A DNA stretch of 64,000 nucleotides, taken from assembly GCF_021728415.1 (NCBI RefSeq), contig NZ_JAKKDV010000004.1:62001-126000 (forward strand). The letters are read 5' to 3'. The notes under the pieces were generated by a model. It saw nothing but the letters and a program-made list of their open reading frames with translations, searched no databases and was not told where the DNA came from. The stretch's first letter is position 1, and each line of letters begins with the position of its first letter. The position numbers and the translations under genes are program-made. Positions 1 through 8,021 of the stretch are shown in pieces. The DNA comes from Flaviramulus multivorans (GTDB lineage: Bacteria > Bacteroidota > Bacteroidia > Flavobacteriales > Flavobacteriaceae).

Positions 1-222
1 GGTAGAGAGTGAAACAATTTCTTTTGTTAATTTTTGGCTTAACATACGTTGCCTTCCTGCAACATTTATAACTGTAGAATCACTCTGTTGATTATTAAGA
101 TGCTTACGAATTAAAATTTGACTAATAATTACTGAAAGAGCAATAGTGCTTAAAGCAATTATATATAAACGGCTTAGTTTATCAAACGTACGTTGGTCTA
201 ATGAACTACCGTTTCTTACCAT
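1..222 (-). CDS. NarX/NarQ-like nitrate/nitrite sensor, N-terminal 74 residues (partial)
   Basis: The gene starts with ATG at 222 and runs off the window edge, so only the N-terminus is visible. It shows a short cytoplasmic leader, one transmembrane helix at about residues 17–37, and then the segment VINVAGRQRMLSQK (51–64). That segment matches the P-box of NarX/NarQ and the PilJ/type-IV-pili MCP-like sensor domain (I-N-x-A-G-x-x-R-M-x-S), in which the Arg of GxxRM (here Arg59) contacts nitrate or nitrite. It follows the DUF4202 gene by 11 bases and is probably the last visible gene of the nirBD transcript. I infer a nitrate/nitrite-responsive histidine kinase. The kinase part is not visible, so a chemoreceptor-like or diguanylate-cyclase output cannot be excluded. 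Confidence 0.7.
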   Translation of the reverse strand, partial: MVRNGSSLDQRTFDKLSRLYIIALSTIALSVIISQILIRKHLNNQQSDSTVINVAGRQRMLSQKLTKEIVSLST

Positions 223-233
223 CTATTGAGTTT

Positions 234-818
234 TTATGAAATAGCTTGTTTTATAAGTGATAAACTCTTATCAGATAACTTTAGTTTTAGGGCTTCTTTA
301 TGCCCCTCGTCAGACATTTTTGCCCAAGTTTTTTGTAGAATATCAATAACCTTTTCATCTTCATGCTTTTCAGCAAATTCCTCAAAATAATAATCAAGAA
401 ACACCAAACAGATAGTATCTTCTAAAATTTGAGTTTCTTCATTCTTCTTTATTAATTTCTTATTAATTAAAAATGAAATTCTATCAATATACTCATCATC
501 ATAACCCACTTGCTTTAAAATATCAGAGGTTATATCGGCATGCATTTTCTTTAGAGTTTCTCTCCATTTTAAATAACCTACTCTATCCATCGGATACTCA
601 TCTCGAGGGATTTTCCATCGACAAATATGTTGCGCCCTGGCTGCAATTTGTAATGCTTGGGATGAATTTGGTTTAAATTGTAAAAGTTTTCTAGACATAC
701 GTTGGGAGTACAATAACTCTTTTGGGTAATCAATTCCACAAACCGAATAGGTATTTATGTCTTCCGAATTCTTTTTATCAATTAATGCGATGGCGGTTTC
801 AAATCTAGTAGGCTTCAT
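234..818 (-). CDS. DUF4202 family protein in nitrite reductase operon
   Basis: This 194-residue soluble protein has no signal peptide and matches the DUF4202 family, whose hallmark is the stretch around RAQHICRWKIPRDEYP (61–76). His64, the HAD triplet at 93–95 and Glu133-Asp134 are placed like the metal ligands of an HD-type phosphohydrolase fold, but this is my reading rather than an established function. It lies 10 bases downstream of nirD and 11 bases upstream of the NarX-like sensor gene, so it is almost certainly translated from the nirBD mRNA. The context suggests a role in nitrite assimilation or its control. The family assignment is fairly firm; the biochemical role is unknown. Confidence 0.8.
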   Translation of the reverse strand: MKPTRFETAIALIDKKNSEDINTYSVCGIDYPKELLYSQRMSRKLLQFKPNSSQALQIAARAQHICRWKIPRDEYPMDRVGYLKWRETLKKMHADITSDILKQVGYDDEYIDRISFLINKKLIKKNEETQILEDTICLVFLDYYFEEFAEKHEDEKVIDILQKTWAKMSDEGHKEALKLKLSDKSLSLIKQAIS

Positions 819-828
819 AATTTAAGTA

Positions 829-1206
829 TTAGTCTGAAAAGCCAATATACACATTTCCATTTTCAATTTTAACAGGATATGTGGCAATTTTCAAATCTTC
901 ACCACCTAAGTTTGAACCATCTTTTAAAGAAAAATTCTTTTTATGCATTGGGCATGCTACTTTAGGAATGCCATCCTTATCACCAATCATTCCTAGTGAT
1001 AAAACCATTTCCATTTTATGAGGACATAAATTTTGACAAGCATACCATTGTGACGTTCTTGTAAAATTATATACTGCTATTTGCTTTGTTTTATATTTAA
1101 TACATGCTCCACTATTTTCTGGAAAATCTGAAACATTCCCCACAAAAAACCACTCTTTTACATCTGCCTGAGTGACCGTTTCGTATTGTTTTAGTATATC
1201 TTGCAT
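829..1206 (-). CDS. nirD: nitrite reductase (NADH) small subunit, Rieske type
   Basis: This 125-residue cytoplasmic protein is the small subunit of assimilatory NAD(P)H-nitrite reductase. It has the Rieske-like fold with a CPH motif (Cys61, His63) and a CPMH motif (Cys85, His88). All four [2Fe-2S] ligands appear to be present. That differs from E. coli NirD, in which the cluster ligands are lost. The start is ATG at 1206, 18 bases after the nirB stop, which fits co-translation as subunit partners reducing nitrite to ammonium. The length is typical of the family. Confidence 0.9.
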   Translation of the reverse strand: MQDILKQYETVTQADVKEWFFVGNVSDFPENSGACIKYKTKQIAVYNFTRTSQWYACQNLCPHKMEMVLSLGMIGDKDGIPKVACPMHKKNFSLKDGSNLGGEDLKIATYPVKIENGNVYIGFSD

Positions 1207-1224
1207 TGTTAAAATTTTAATTTA

Positions 1225-3744
1225 CTATGTCCAAGCTTTTGGCATTTTTTGTTCTCGCATAGGCACAAAAACTAAATTGTCATCAGTATCATCAGAATTC
1301 ACAAAATGCTTAAAACGCTTCATCATTTCTGGATTTTCAATAGCTTGTTTCCACTCGCATTCATATTTATTTACCAAACCTTGCATCTCTATTTCTAATT
1401 CATCAGCAATACCTAAAGAGTCTTCAATAATTACCTGCTTCAAATACTCTATTCCACCCTCTAGTTTATCTAACCAAGGCGCTGTTCTAACTAAAGGACC
1501 TGCTGTTCTTATATAATACATTAAAAACCTGTCTAAGTATTTAATAGCTGTTTTATCATCTAACTGTTCAGCAAACAATATGGCATGTTTAGGAGTTGCT
1601 CCTCCATTTCCACAAACGTATAAGTTCCAACCTCCTTCAACGGCTATTAAACCAAAATCTTTTCCTCTAGCTTCAGCACATTCTCTAATACAACCTGAAA
1701 CCCCTCCTTTTAATTTATGTGGTGAACGCAAACCTTTATATCTATTTTCAATTTCTATTGCAAACGTTACACTTTCATGCATACCATATCTACACCAAGT
1801 GGATCCTACACAGCTTTTTACAGTACGTAGCGATTTTCCGTAAGCATGACCGCTTTCAAAACCAGCATCTATTAACTCTTTCCAAATAAGAGGTAGTTCG
1901 TGTATTTGAGCACCAAACAAATCAATGCGCTGACCACCTGTTATCTTAGTATATAAATCATATTTCTTAGCCACTGCACCTATAGTAATTAATTGGTCTG
2001 GAGTAATTTCTCCGCCTGCAACCCTAGGAACTACCGAATAGGTTCCGTTACGTTGAATATTGGCTAAAAATTTATCATTAGTATCTTGAATTGCTACTTG
2101 ACGGTTTGGTGTTTCCATAGTTATCGTAGCAAAAATTGATGCTAGTGCTGGTTTACAAATTTCGCAACCATGACCTTCACCAAATAAATTAAGAGCCTCC
2201 TCATAATCCGAAACCTTATTAATTTTTACCAAATCGTAAAGTTCTTGCCTATTAAAACTAAAATGTTCGCAAAGTGTTTCCTTTACTTCTTTACCAAGTG
2301 ATTTAAGCGTTTCATTGACCAAATCTACTACCATAGGTTTACAACCACCACAACCTGTAGTTGCTTTTGTTTTAGAGATCACATCACCTAAATTTTGACA
2401 ATCGCCCTCGGTAATTGAACAACAAATATCCCCTTTTGTAACGCTTTCGCAAGAACATACTTGTGCTACATCTGGGATATCCATAACACTACCAAACGAT
2501 GACCCACCTTCTCCTCTGCTTCCAAGTATTAACTCTTCCGCATCTTCAGGTATTGGTAATCCATTTAAGTAAATTTGATGAAACATATTGTATTCTGAAG
2601 CATCACCAACTAAAATTCCACCTAAAAGACTTTTACCATCATGACTTACATTAATACGTTTATATAAATTCTTGGTTTTGTTTTCATAAATTATAGAATA
2701 TCCTTTTTCAACAGGCATAAAAGGCTCACCATAGCTAGCAACATCTACACCAATTAATTTTAACTTGGTGGACATATCAATATCACGCTGCATTAAAACA
2801 TCAGAATTTCCTATTATTTGATTAACCGCAACATGAGCCATATCATATCCTGGAGCCACTAAACCGTAAATCATTTGATTATATAATACCACTTCGCCAA
2901 TTGCATAAATTTCAGGGTCTGAGGTTTGCATTCTATCATTAACAACAATCCCTCCCCGGGTTCCCATTTCTAAATGGCAAGTTTTTGCTAGCTCATCACG
3001 AGGTCTAATTCCTGCTGAAATAACCAACATTTCAACATCAATTTTATCATATTCACCAAATTCCATCCCTGTAATGGTTTCATCTCCAAGAATTTTATTG
3101 GTTGCTTTAGATAAATGCACATTAATTCCTAGTGATTCGATCTTTTCCTGCAAAACCTTACTAGCACGTGTATCTAATTGCCTAGGCATTAATTTAGGCG
3201 CAAATTCTACTACATGAGGCTCAAAACCCATATCCATAACCGCTTTAGCCGCTTCTAAACCTAACAAACCACCACCAAGTACCGCAGCTCTAACTTTGTC
3301 TGAATTGGTCGTTTTCAATTTATCAGCATATTCAAGCATAGCCTCTAAATCTTCTATTGTTCTATATACAAAAATTCCTTTTTTTTCAACACCAGTAATA
3401 TTAGGAACAAAAGGAGCAGAACCTGTGGCTAGTAATAAATAATCATATTTGTAATGTTCGTCTTTTATAGTGGAAACCTTTTTTGAAGATCGGTGAATTG
3501 CCGTAATTCGTTCATTTGTTATCAACTCAATATTATGATTCTCATACCATTCCCTTGGAGCCATTTCTAAGGCTTTAGCATCTTGATTTCCAAAATACTC
3601 ACTTAAATGAACACGGTCATAAGCTGGTCTTGGTTCTTCACCAAAAACAGTCAATTTGAAATTTTTACTTTCGGCTTGAGCTACAAATTTTTCACAAAAT
3701 TTGTATCCAACCATTCCATTTCCTACGACAATGATTTTTTTCAT
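1225..3744 (-). CDS. nirB: nitrite reductase (NADH) large subunit
   Basis: This 839-residue flavo-iron-sulfur-sirohaem enzyme catalyses six-electron reduction of nitrite to ammonium using NAD(P)H. The order of domains is: an N-terminal FAD/NAD-binding oxidoreductase with the dinucleotide motif GNGMVGYKF near residue 8 and a second one near 156; a BFD-like [2Fe-2S] domain with Cys430, Cys432, Cys465 and Cys468; a second BFD-like segment with CEIC near 530; and the C-terminal sirohaem/[4Fe-4S] half with cluster ligands Cys645, Cys651, Cys685 and Cys689. Length and order match NirB. It is the first gene of the nirB–nirD–DUF4202–sensor operon. A candidate promoter and an inverted repeat lie just upstream. 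Confidence 0.95.
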   Translation of the reverse strand: MKKIIVVGNGMVGYKFCEKFVAQAESKNFKLTVFGEEPRPAYDRVHLSEYFGNQDAKALEMAPREWYENHNIELITNERITAIHRSSKKVSTIKDEHYKYDYLLLATGSAPFVPNITGVEKKGIFVYRTIEDLEAMLEYADKLKTTNSDKVRAAVLGGGLLGLEAAKAVMDMGFEPHVVEFAPKLMPRQLDTRASKVLQEKIESLGINVHLSKATNKILGDETITGMEFGEYDKIDVEMLVISAGIRPRDELAKTCHLEMGTRGGIVVNDRMQTSDPEIYAIGEVVLYNQMIYGLVAPGYDMAHVAVNQIIGNSDVLMQRDIDMSTKLKLIGVDVASYGEPFMPVEKGYSIIYENKTKNLYKRINVSHDGKSLLGGILVGDASEYNMFHQIYLNGLPIPEDAEELILGSRGEGGSSFGSVMDIPDVAQVCSCESVTKGDICCSITEGDCQNLGDVISKTKATTGCGGCKPMVVDLVNETLKSLGKEVKETLCEHFSFNRQELYDLVKINKVSDYEEALNLFGEGHGCEICKPALASIFATITMETPNRQVAIQDTNDKFLANIQRNGTYSVVPRVAGGEITPDQLITIGAVAKKYDLYTKITGGQRIDLFGAQIHELPLIWKELIDAGFESGHAYGKSLRTVKSCVGSTWCRYGMHESVTFAIEIENRYKGLRSPHKLKGGVSGCIRECAEARGKDFGLIAVEGGWNLYVCGNGGATPKHAILFAEQLDDKTAIKYLDRFLMYYIRTAGPLVRTAPWLDKLEGGIEYLKQVIIEDSLGIADELEIEMQGLVNKYECEWKQAIENPEMMKRFKHFVNSDDTDDNLVFVPMREQKMPKAWT

Positions 3745-3745
3745 A

Positions 3746-3798
3746 ACTACGTATTTAATAACAAATTTAAGTATTTATACTTATTTTTATTACGTAGT
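3746..3798. repeat. inverted repeat ACTACGTA … TACGTAGT upstream of nirB
   Basis: Two perfect 8-base inverted arms, ACTACGTA at 3746–3753 and TACGTAGT at 3791–3798, are 37 bases apart and flank the candidate nirB -7 box. Each arm contains the palindrome TACGTA. They could be operator half-sites for a nitrogen-oxide-responsive regulator. The arms do not match the NarL heptamer TACYYMT, so the regulator is unknown. Confidence 0.4.
3762..3769 (-). promoter_or_regulatory. candidate nirB promoter, -7 box TAAATTTG
   Basis: The minus strand reads TAAATTTG, a full match to the Bacteroidota -7 consensus TAnnTTTG, 18 bases before the nirB start codon. I see no TTG at the usual -33 spacing, which would fit an activator-dependent promoter using the flanking inverted repeat. 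Confidence 0.4.
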
Positions 3799-3958
3799 AT
3801 TTGTTAATTTCACATAATTGCCCAATTATTATTAATTTCTCAAATTGAGATATAGTAAATTGACTTTTAAATAAAATATGTTTAATTAAATTTCATTTTT
3901 AGAAGAATTAATTTTTATGAAATTTAATAAAATTATAGCTTCAAATAATATTAAAAAA

Positions 3959-3985
3959 AAGCCTCAGTCTTTAAAACTGAAGCTT
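3959..3985 (-). terminator. rho-independent terminator after tRNA-Arg
   Basis: On the minus strand an arm AAGCTTCAGT pairs with ACTGAGGCTT (one mismatch) across a short loop and is followed directly by a run of T. It lies 25 bases beyond the 3' end of tRNA-Arg and would end the yqeY–tRNA transcript. Confidence 0.8.
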
Positions 3986-4010
3986 CTTGAATGACATTAA
4001 ATGTATTTTG

Positions 4011-4084
4011 TGACCCCGACAGGATTCAAACCTGTAACCCTCAGAGCCGAAATCTGATGCGCTATTCAGTTGCGCCACGGGGCC
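4011..4084 (-). tRNA. tRNA-Arg (anticodon TCG)
   Basis: A 74-base cloverleaf on the minus strand. The acceptor arm GGCCCCG pairs with CGGGGTC (one G·T), followed by discriminator A. The anticodon stem TCAGA/TCTGA holds the 7-base loop TTTCGGC, giving anticodon TCG for codon CGA/CGN. The T arm contains GGTTTGAATCC. CCA is not encoded. It begins six bases after the yqeY stop codon on the same strand, so it is probably cut from a shared transcript. Confidence 0.96.
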
Positions 4085-4090
4085 ATTATG

Positions 4091-4540
4091 CTATGATAAT
4101 TTTTGCTTGACAATATTGGATATAGTTTTTCCATCGGCTTGTCCTGCAAGCTCTTTGCTAACCATGCCCATGACCTTTCCCATATCTTTCATTCCCTGAG
4201 CTCCTATTTGCTCAATAGTTGCTACCACTACTTTTTCTATTTCTTCATCAGTTAAAGCCTCTGGCAAAAACTGTGCAATAATCTCAGCTTCGGCTAATTC
4301 TGGAGCTGCCAGATCTTCACGACCTTGTTGAATATAAATAGCTGCACTATCTCTACGCTGCTTTACTTGCTTTTGCAATATTTTAAGCTCTTGCTCCTCA
4401 GTTAAATCCTCATTTGCTCCTTCTTCTGTTTGAGCTAACAAAATGGCAGATTTCACCGCTCTTAATGCCGTTAAAGCCGTTTGGTCCTTAGCCTTCATCG
4501 CTTCTTTTAACTTGACCATAACTTCTTGCTGTAAACTCAT
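4091..4540 (-). CDS. GatB/YqeY domain protein
   Basis: This 149-residue soluble protein is the length of the YqeY family. It carries typical stretches such as LRAVKSAIL (28–36) near the N-terminus, the central EIIAQFLPEALTDEEI region, and the C-terminal MGKVMGMVSKELAGQADGK block. The fold is the same as the tail domain of the GatB subunit of tRNA-dependent amidotransferase, and a tRNA-related role is usually proposed but not proven. The neighbour six bases downstream is tRNA-Arg. A -7-like TATCTTCG (minus strand, 4563–4570) precedes the ATG by about 23 bases. Confidence 0.9.
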   Translation of the reverse strand: MSLQQEVMVKLKEAMKAKDQTALTALRAVKSAILLAQTEEGANEDLTEEQELKILQKQVKQRRDSAAIYIQQGREDLAAPELAEAEIIAQFLPEALTDEEIEKVVVATIEQIGAQGMKDMGKVMGMVSKELAGQADGKTISNIVKQKLS

Positions 4541-4642
4541 TTTCGATATTTTTAATGAACTGCGAAGATATAAAAAAGTATGCAGTATATAACGCTCAGT
4601 TTTTTGCTAAAATCAACTAGAAATATTTTATTTTAAAGAAAA

Positions 4643-4674
4643 AACCCGAAAAGTTGAGGGTGACTTTTCGGGTT
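4643..4674 (-). terminator. strong terminator after ftsZ
   Basis: A perfect 12-base stem, AACCCGAAAAGT paired with ACTTTTCGGGTT, encloses an 8-base loop and is followed by a T-rich tail on the minus strand. It sits 26 bases past the ftsZ stop and marks the end of the dcw cluster. Confidence 0.9.
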
Positions 4675-4699
4675 CATAACTAAGTTAGGTCAGTATACT

Positions 4700-6652
4700 T
4701 TAATCTACATTATCATGTAAAAATGAATTGTTAGATCTTAATTGTATATCATCGTTGTCGTCTAAACCTATACTTGTTCTAGAAATGTCTGTTTCAGATG
4801 AATGCTTTGCTTCATTTAAATTTATTCCTTGACGCTTATAAGCCGGAACTTTTTCAATATCATCAATTTTAGAACTGTTGAATTTATGATTAAAATCCTT
4901 CATTTTACGTCTGCGTTCATCAGCTCTTTCCTTAAGTAATTCAGAAATTGGTGTATTCATTGGGTCGATTTCTCCTGCTTCTTCATCTTCATCAACAATA
5001 GGTTCGTTTACCACCTTTTTTTCAAATACGACTTCTTGATCAACTTCTTCAAGACTTTCATTTGATACTTGCTTTTTATTCATTGAAGATTCGACTTCAA
5101 CATAATCGTCAAGTGCATAACGAATATCTCCATTTTCACTAGTTTCTGTTACTGGAATGAATTCCATATAATCATTAACAGGGATTTTCTTAACGTCTTC
5201 ATCCGTTAATTTATGAGCTATTACATCGTTTTCTTCTTCCTTTTCATTTTGATTTGTAGATAGTGGTAAATCAAACGTTAAGGTTATTTGTTGTTCTTCC
5301 TCTATATTATCTGAAACTACTTCAATGTCATTTATATTATCAACATCTGTAAACATTCTCGTTACAGGTTTGATGATAAAATCTTCGTCTTCTTCAATAT
5401 TTGCAGAGACTTCTTCATAAACAACATTTATATTTTTAATAATTTCAGAAGTTGGTATTAAATCTATGTCTGCAGATGGTTTAGAAGGCTCATTTTCTAT
5501 GGTCTCTATATCTAATGTGTGACGAACTACAGGTGTTTCTTTTTTCTCCTCTAGTTCAATAATTGGTGCAATTATTACAGGCTCTTTTTCTTTACCCTCC
5601 AATTCTAAATCTTCACTAAGCGAATGCACAACTTTTTTGGTTTCTGTATTAGAAATTTCATCCTGCTGCTCCACATTAAAGCCCGTAGCAATAATAGTAA
5701 CGGCAATTGACTCTTCTAAATCACTGTCTTCACCAACACCCATAATAATATTAGCTCCATGTCCAGCTTCGTTTTGAATATGATCGTTAATTTCACCAAT
5801 CTCGTCAATGGTAATCTCATGAGATCCAGAAACAATTAGTAACAACACGTTTTTAGCTCCAGTAATTTTATTATCGTTTAATAGTGGAGAATCTAACGCC
5901 TTACGAATAGCATCTTGCGCACGGTTTTGACCTGATGCCAATGCAGAACCCATAATGGCAGTTCCACTATTACTTAATACCGTTTTAGCATCGCGTAAAT
6001 CGATGTTTTGTGTGTAATGATGAGTAATAACTTCAGCTATACCACGAGCAGCAGTAGATAGCACTTCATCAGCTTTTGAAAACCCTGCTTTGAAACCAAG
6101 ATTACCATAAACCTCACGAAGTTTGTTGTTATTAATTACAATTAATGAATCAACTACATCCCTTAATTTTTCAATTCCCTTTTGAGATTGCTCAATACGC
6201 ATTCTACCTTCAAATTGAAAAGGCATAGTAACAATTCCAACTGTTAAAATATCTAAATCTTTAGCCATTTTAGCAATAATTGGAGCTGCACCTGTACCTG
6301 TTCCTCCACCCATTCCTGCAGTTATGAATACCATTTTAGTATTGCTATCTAACATTTGCGAAATAGAATCAAAACTTTCAACTGCTGATTGCTCTCCAAT
6401 ATCTGGATTTGCCCCTGCTCCTAATCCTTCTGTTAGGTTTACACCTAGCTGGATTTTGTTTGGAACACCACTATTTTGTAAGGCTTGTGCATCCGTATTG
6501 CAGACATAAAAATCTACGCCTTTGATGCCTTGTTGGAACATGTGATTAATGGCATTACTACCACCACCTCCAACACCAATAACTTTAATAACATTTGACT
6601 GGTTTTTAGGTAAATCAAATGCAATGCTTTCGAATTCTTTTTTACTGCTCAT
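4700..6652 (-). CDS. ftsZ: cell division protein FtsZ, long C-terminal linker
   Basis: FtsZ is the tubulin-like GTPase that forms the Z-ring. The GTP-binding signature GGGTGTG is at residues 115–121 and the globular core ends near residue 328. After that comes an acidic, low-complexity linker of roughly 270 residues, then a candidate conserved C-terminal peptide VPAYKRQGINL at 602–612, then another 38 residues to the end. The total of 650 residues is far longer than the usual 380–400; long linkers are known in Bacteroidota. It follows ftsA by 55 bases and is the last gene of the dcw cluster. Confidence 0.98.
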   Translation of the reverse strand: MSSKKEFESIAFDLPKNQSNVIKVIGVGGGGSNAINHMFQQGIKGVDFYVCNTDAQALQNSGVPNKIQLGVNLTEGLGAGANPDIGEQSAVESFDSISQMLDSNTKMVFITAGMGGGTGTGAAPIIAKMAKDLDILTVGIVTMPFQFEGRMRIEQSQKGIEKLRDVVDSLIVINNNKLREVYGNLGFKAGFSKADEVLSTAARGIAEVITHHYTQNIDLRDAKTVLSNSGTAIMGSALASGQNRAQDAIRKALDSPLLNDNKITGAKNVLLLIVSGSHEITIDEIGEINDHIQNEAGHGANIIMGVGEDSDLEESIAVTIIATGFNVEQQDEISNTETKKVVHSLSEDLELEGKEKEPVIIAPIIELEEKKETPVVRHTLDIETIENEPSKPSADIDLIPTSEIIKNINVVYEEVSANIEEDEDFIIKPVTRMFTDVDNINDIEVVSDNIEEEQQITLTFDLPLSTNQNEKEEENDVIAHKLTDEDVKKIPVNDYMEFIPVTETSENGDIRYALDDYVEVESSMNKKQVSNESLEEVDQEVVFEKKVVNEPIVDEDEEAGEIDPMNTPISELLKERADERRRKMKDFNHKFNSSKIDDIEKVPAYKRQGINLNEAKHSSETDISRTSIGLDDNDDIQLRSNNSFLHDNVD

Positions 6653-6707
6653 AAATTCTGTTTTACTGGGGTTTTATACTTAATATTTTTTAATTCAATG
6701 GATTTTA

Positions 6708-8018
6708 CTATTCGGCGTTATCTAAAAAATCTTTAACACGCTCGGTCAATTTATCAAGAAATGAACGACGCTCTTTCGCTGGCTTTTCTTTTACATCCTC
6801 ATCGACTAATTCCTCATCATTGCTTTCAATTTCTTGTTGTAATTCAACTTTTTTTCTTTCTTGACGCTTTAAGCCATCTAGCACTAAACCAACGGCTGTT
6901 GCATACAAAGGACTTGTTATATCGTCATCACTATCCCCCGCTAAATGCTCGTTTGGGTACCCAATTCTGGTATCCATACCTGTAATGTATTCAACTAATT
7001 GCTTTAAGTGTTTTAATTGACTCCCACCACCTGTTAATACGATACCAGCAATAAGTTTTTTCTTTTGCTCTTCATGACCATAGTTCTTGATTTCAACATA
7101 TACTTGCTCTACAATTTCAACAACGCGAGCATGAATAATTTTTGAAAGATTTTTTAAAGTAATTTCTTTTGGTTCTCTACCTCTTAATCCTGGAATAGAT
7201 ACAATTTCGTTATCCTTATTTTCCCCTGGCCATGCAGAACCAAATTTTATTTTTAGTAATTCGGCTTGTTTTTCAATGATAGAACAACCTTCTTTTATAT
7301 CTTCTGTTATTACATTTCCTCCAAATGGAATTACGGCAGTATGACGAATTATACCATCTCTAAAAATGGCTAAATCGGTAGTTCCACCTCCTATATCAAT
7401 TAATGCAACACCAGCTTCCTTTTCTTCTTGACTTAAAACAGCATTCGCTGAAGCTAAAGGCTCAAGCGTGATACCTTCCAATTTTAAACCTGAACTTTGC
7501 ACACATCTTCCAATATTTCTTATAGATGACACCTGACCAACAACCACATGGAAATTTGCTTCTAATCGTCCTCCATACATGCCAATTGGTTCTTTTATTT
7601 CAGCTTGCCCATCAACCTTATACTCCTGAGGTAATACATGTATAATTTCCTCACCAGGAAGCATCACTAGCTTATGTACTTGGTTAATAAGTCTATCAAT
7701 ATCGTCTTCATCAATTACTGTTTCAGAATTAGCGCGCGTTATATAGTCACTATGCTGTAAACTACGAATATGCTGACCTGCAATTCCTACTGTAACATCT
7801 TGTATTTTTAATTCCGCTGCAACTTCTGCCTCTTGTACAGCTTGTTGTATAGATTGAATAGTTTGTGTAATATTATTTACCACACCTCTATGCACACCTA
7901 AACTTTTAGATTTACCTATACCTAAAATTTCTAATTTGCCGTATTCGTTTTTACGACCAATCATAGCCACAATTTTTGTGGTTCCTATGTCTAATCCGAC
8001 TGCTAAATTATGCTCCAT
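6708..8018 (-). CDS. ftsA: cell division protein FtsA
   Basis: This 436-residue actin-like ATPase tethers FtsZ filaments to the membrane. It has the phosphate-1 motif GLDIGTTK (8–15), an inserted SHS2-type subdomain, and the phosphate-2 motif DIGGGTTDL near residue 208. A charged C-terminal stretch ends in an amphipathic helix (about 416–436, RRSFLDKLTERVKDFL) that would insert in the inner membrane. Only three bases separate it from ftsQ upstream, and ftsZ follows, so the order ftsQ–ftsA–ftsZ is intact. Confidence 0.97.
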   Translation of the reverse strand: MEHNLAVGLDIGTTKIVAMIGRKNEYGKLEILGIGKSKSLGVHRGVVNNITQTIQSIQQAVQEAEVAAELKIQDVTVGIAGQHIRSLQHSDYITRANSETVIDEDDIDRLINQVHKLVMLPGEEIIHVLPQEYKVDGQAEIKEPIGMYGGRLEANFHVVVGQVSSIRNIGRCVQSSGLKLEGITLEPLASANAVLSQEEKEAGVALIDIGGGTTDLAIFRDGIIRHTAVIPFGGNVITEDIKEGCSIIEKQAELLKIKFGSAWPGENKDNEIVSIPGLRGREPKEITLKNLSKIIHARVVEIVEQVYVEIKNYGHEEQKKKLIAGIVLTGGGSQLKHLKQLVEYITGMDTRIGYPNEHLAGDSDDDITSPLYATAVGLVLDGLKRQERKKVELQQEIESNDEELVDEDVKEKPAKERRSFLDKLTERVKDFLDNAE

Positions 8019-8021
8019 GAT

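Noticed and set aside
473-676. 67-codon open frame antisense to the DUF4202 gene
   Set aside because: Overlaps a well-supported gene, no recognisable motif.
3746-3798. NarL-type binding heptamers upstream of nirB
   Set aside because: The TACGTA palindromes do not fit TACYYMT, so they are reported only as an inverted repeat of unknown binding factor.
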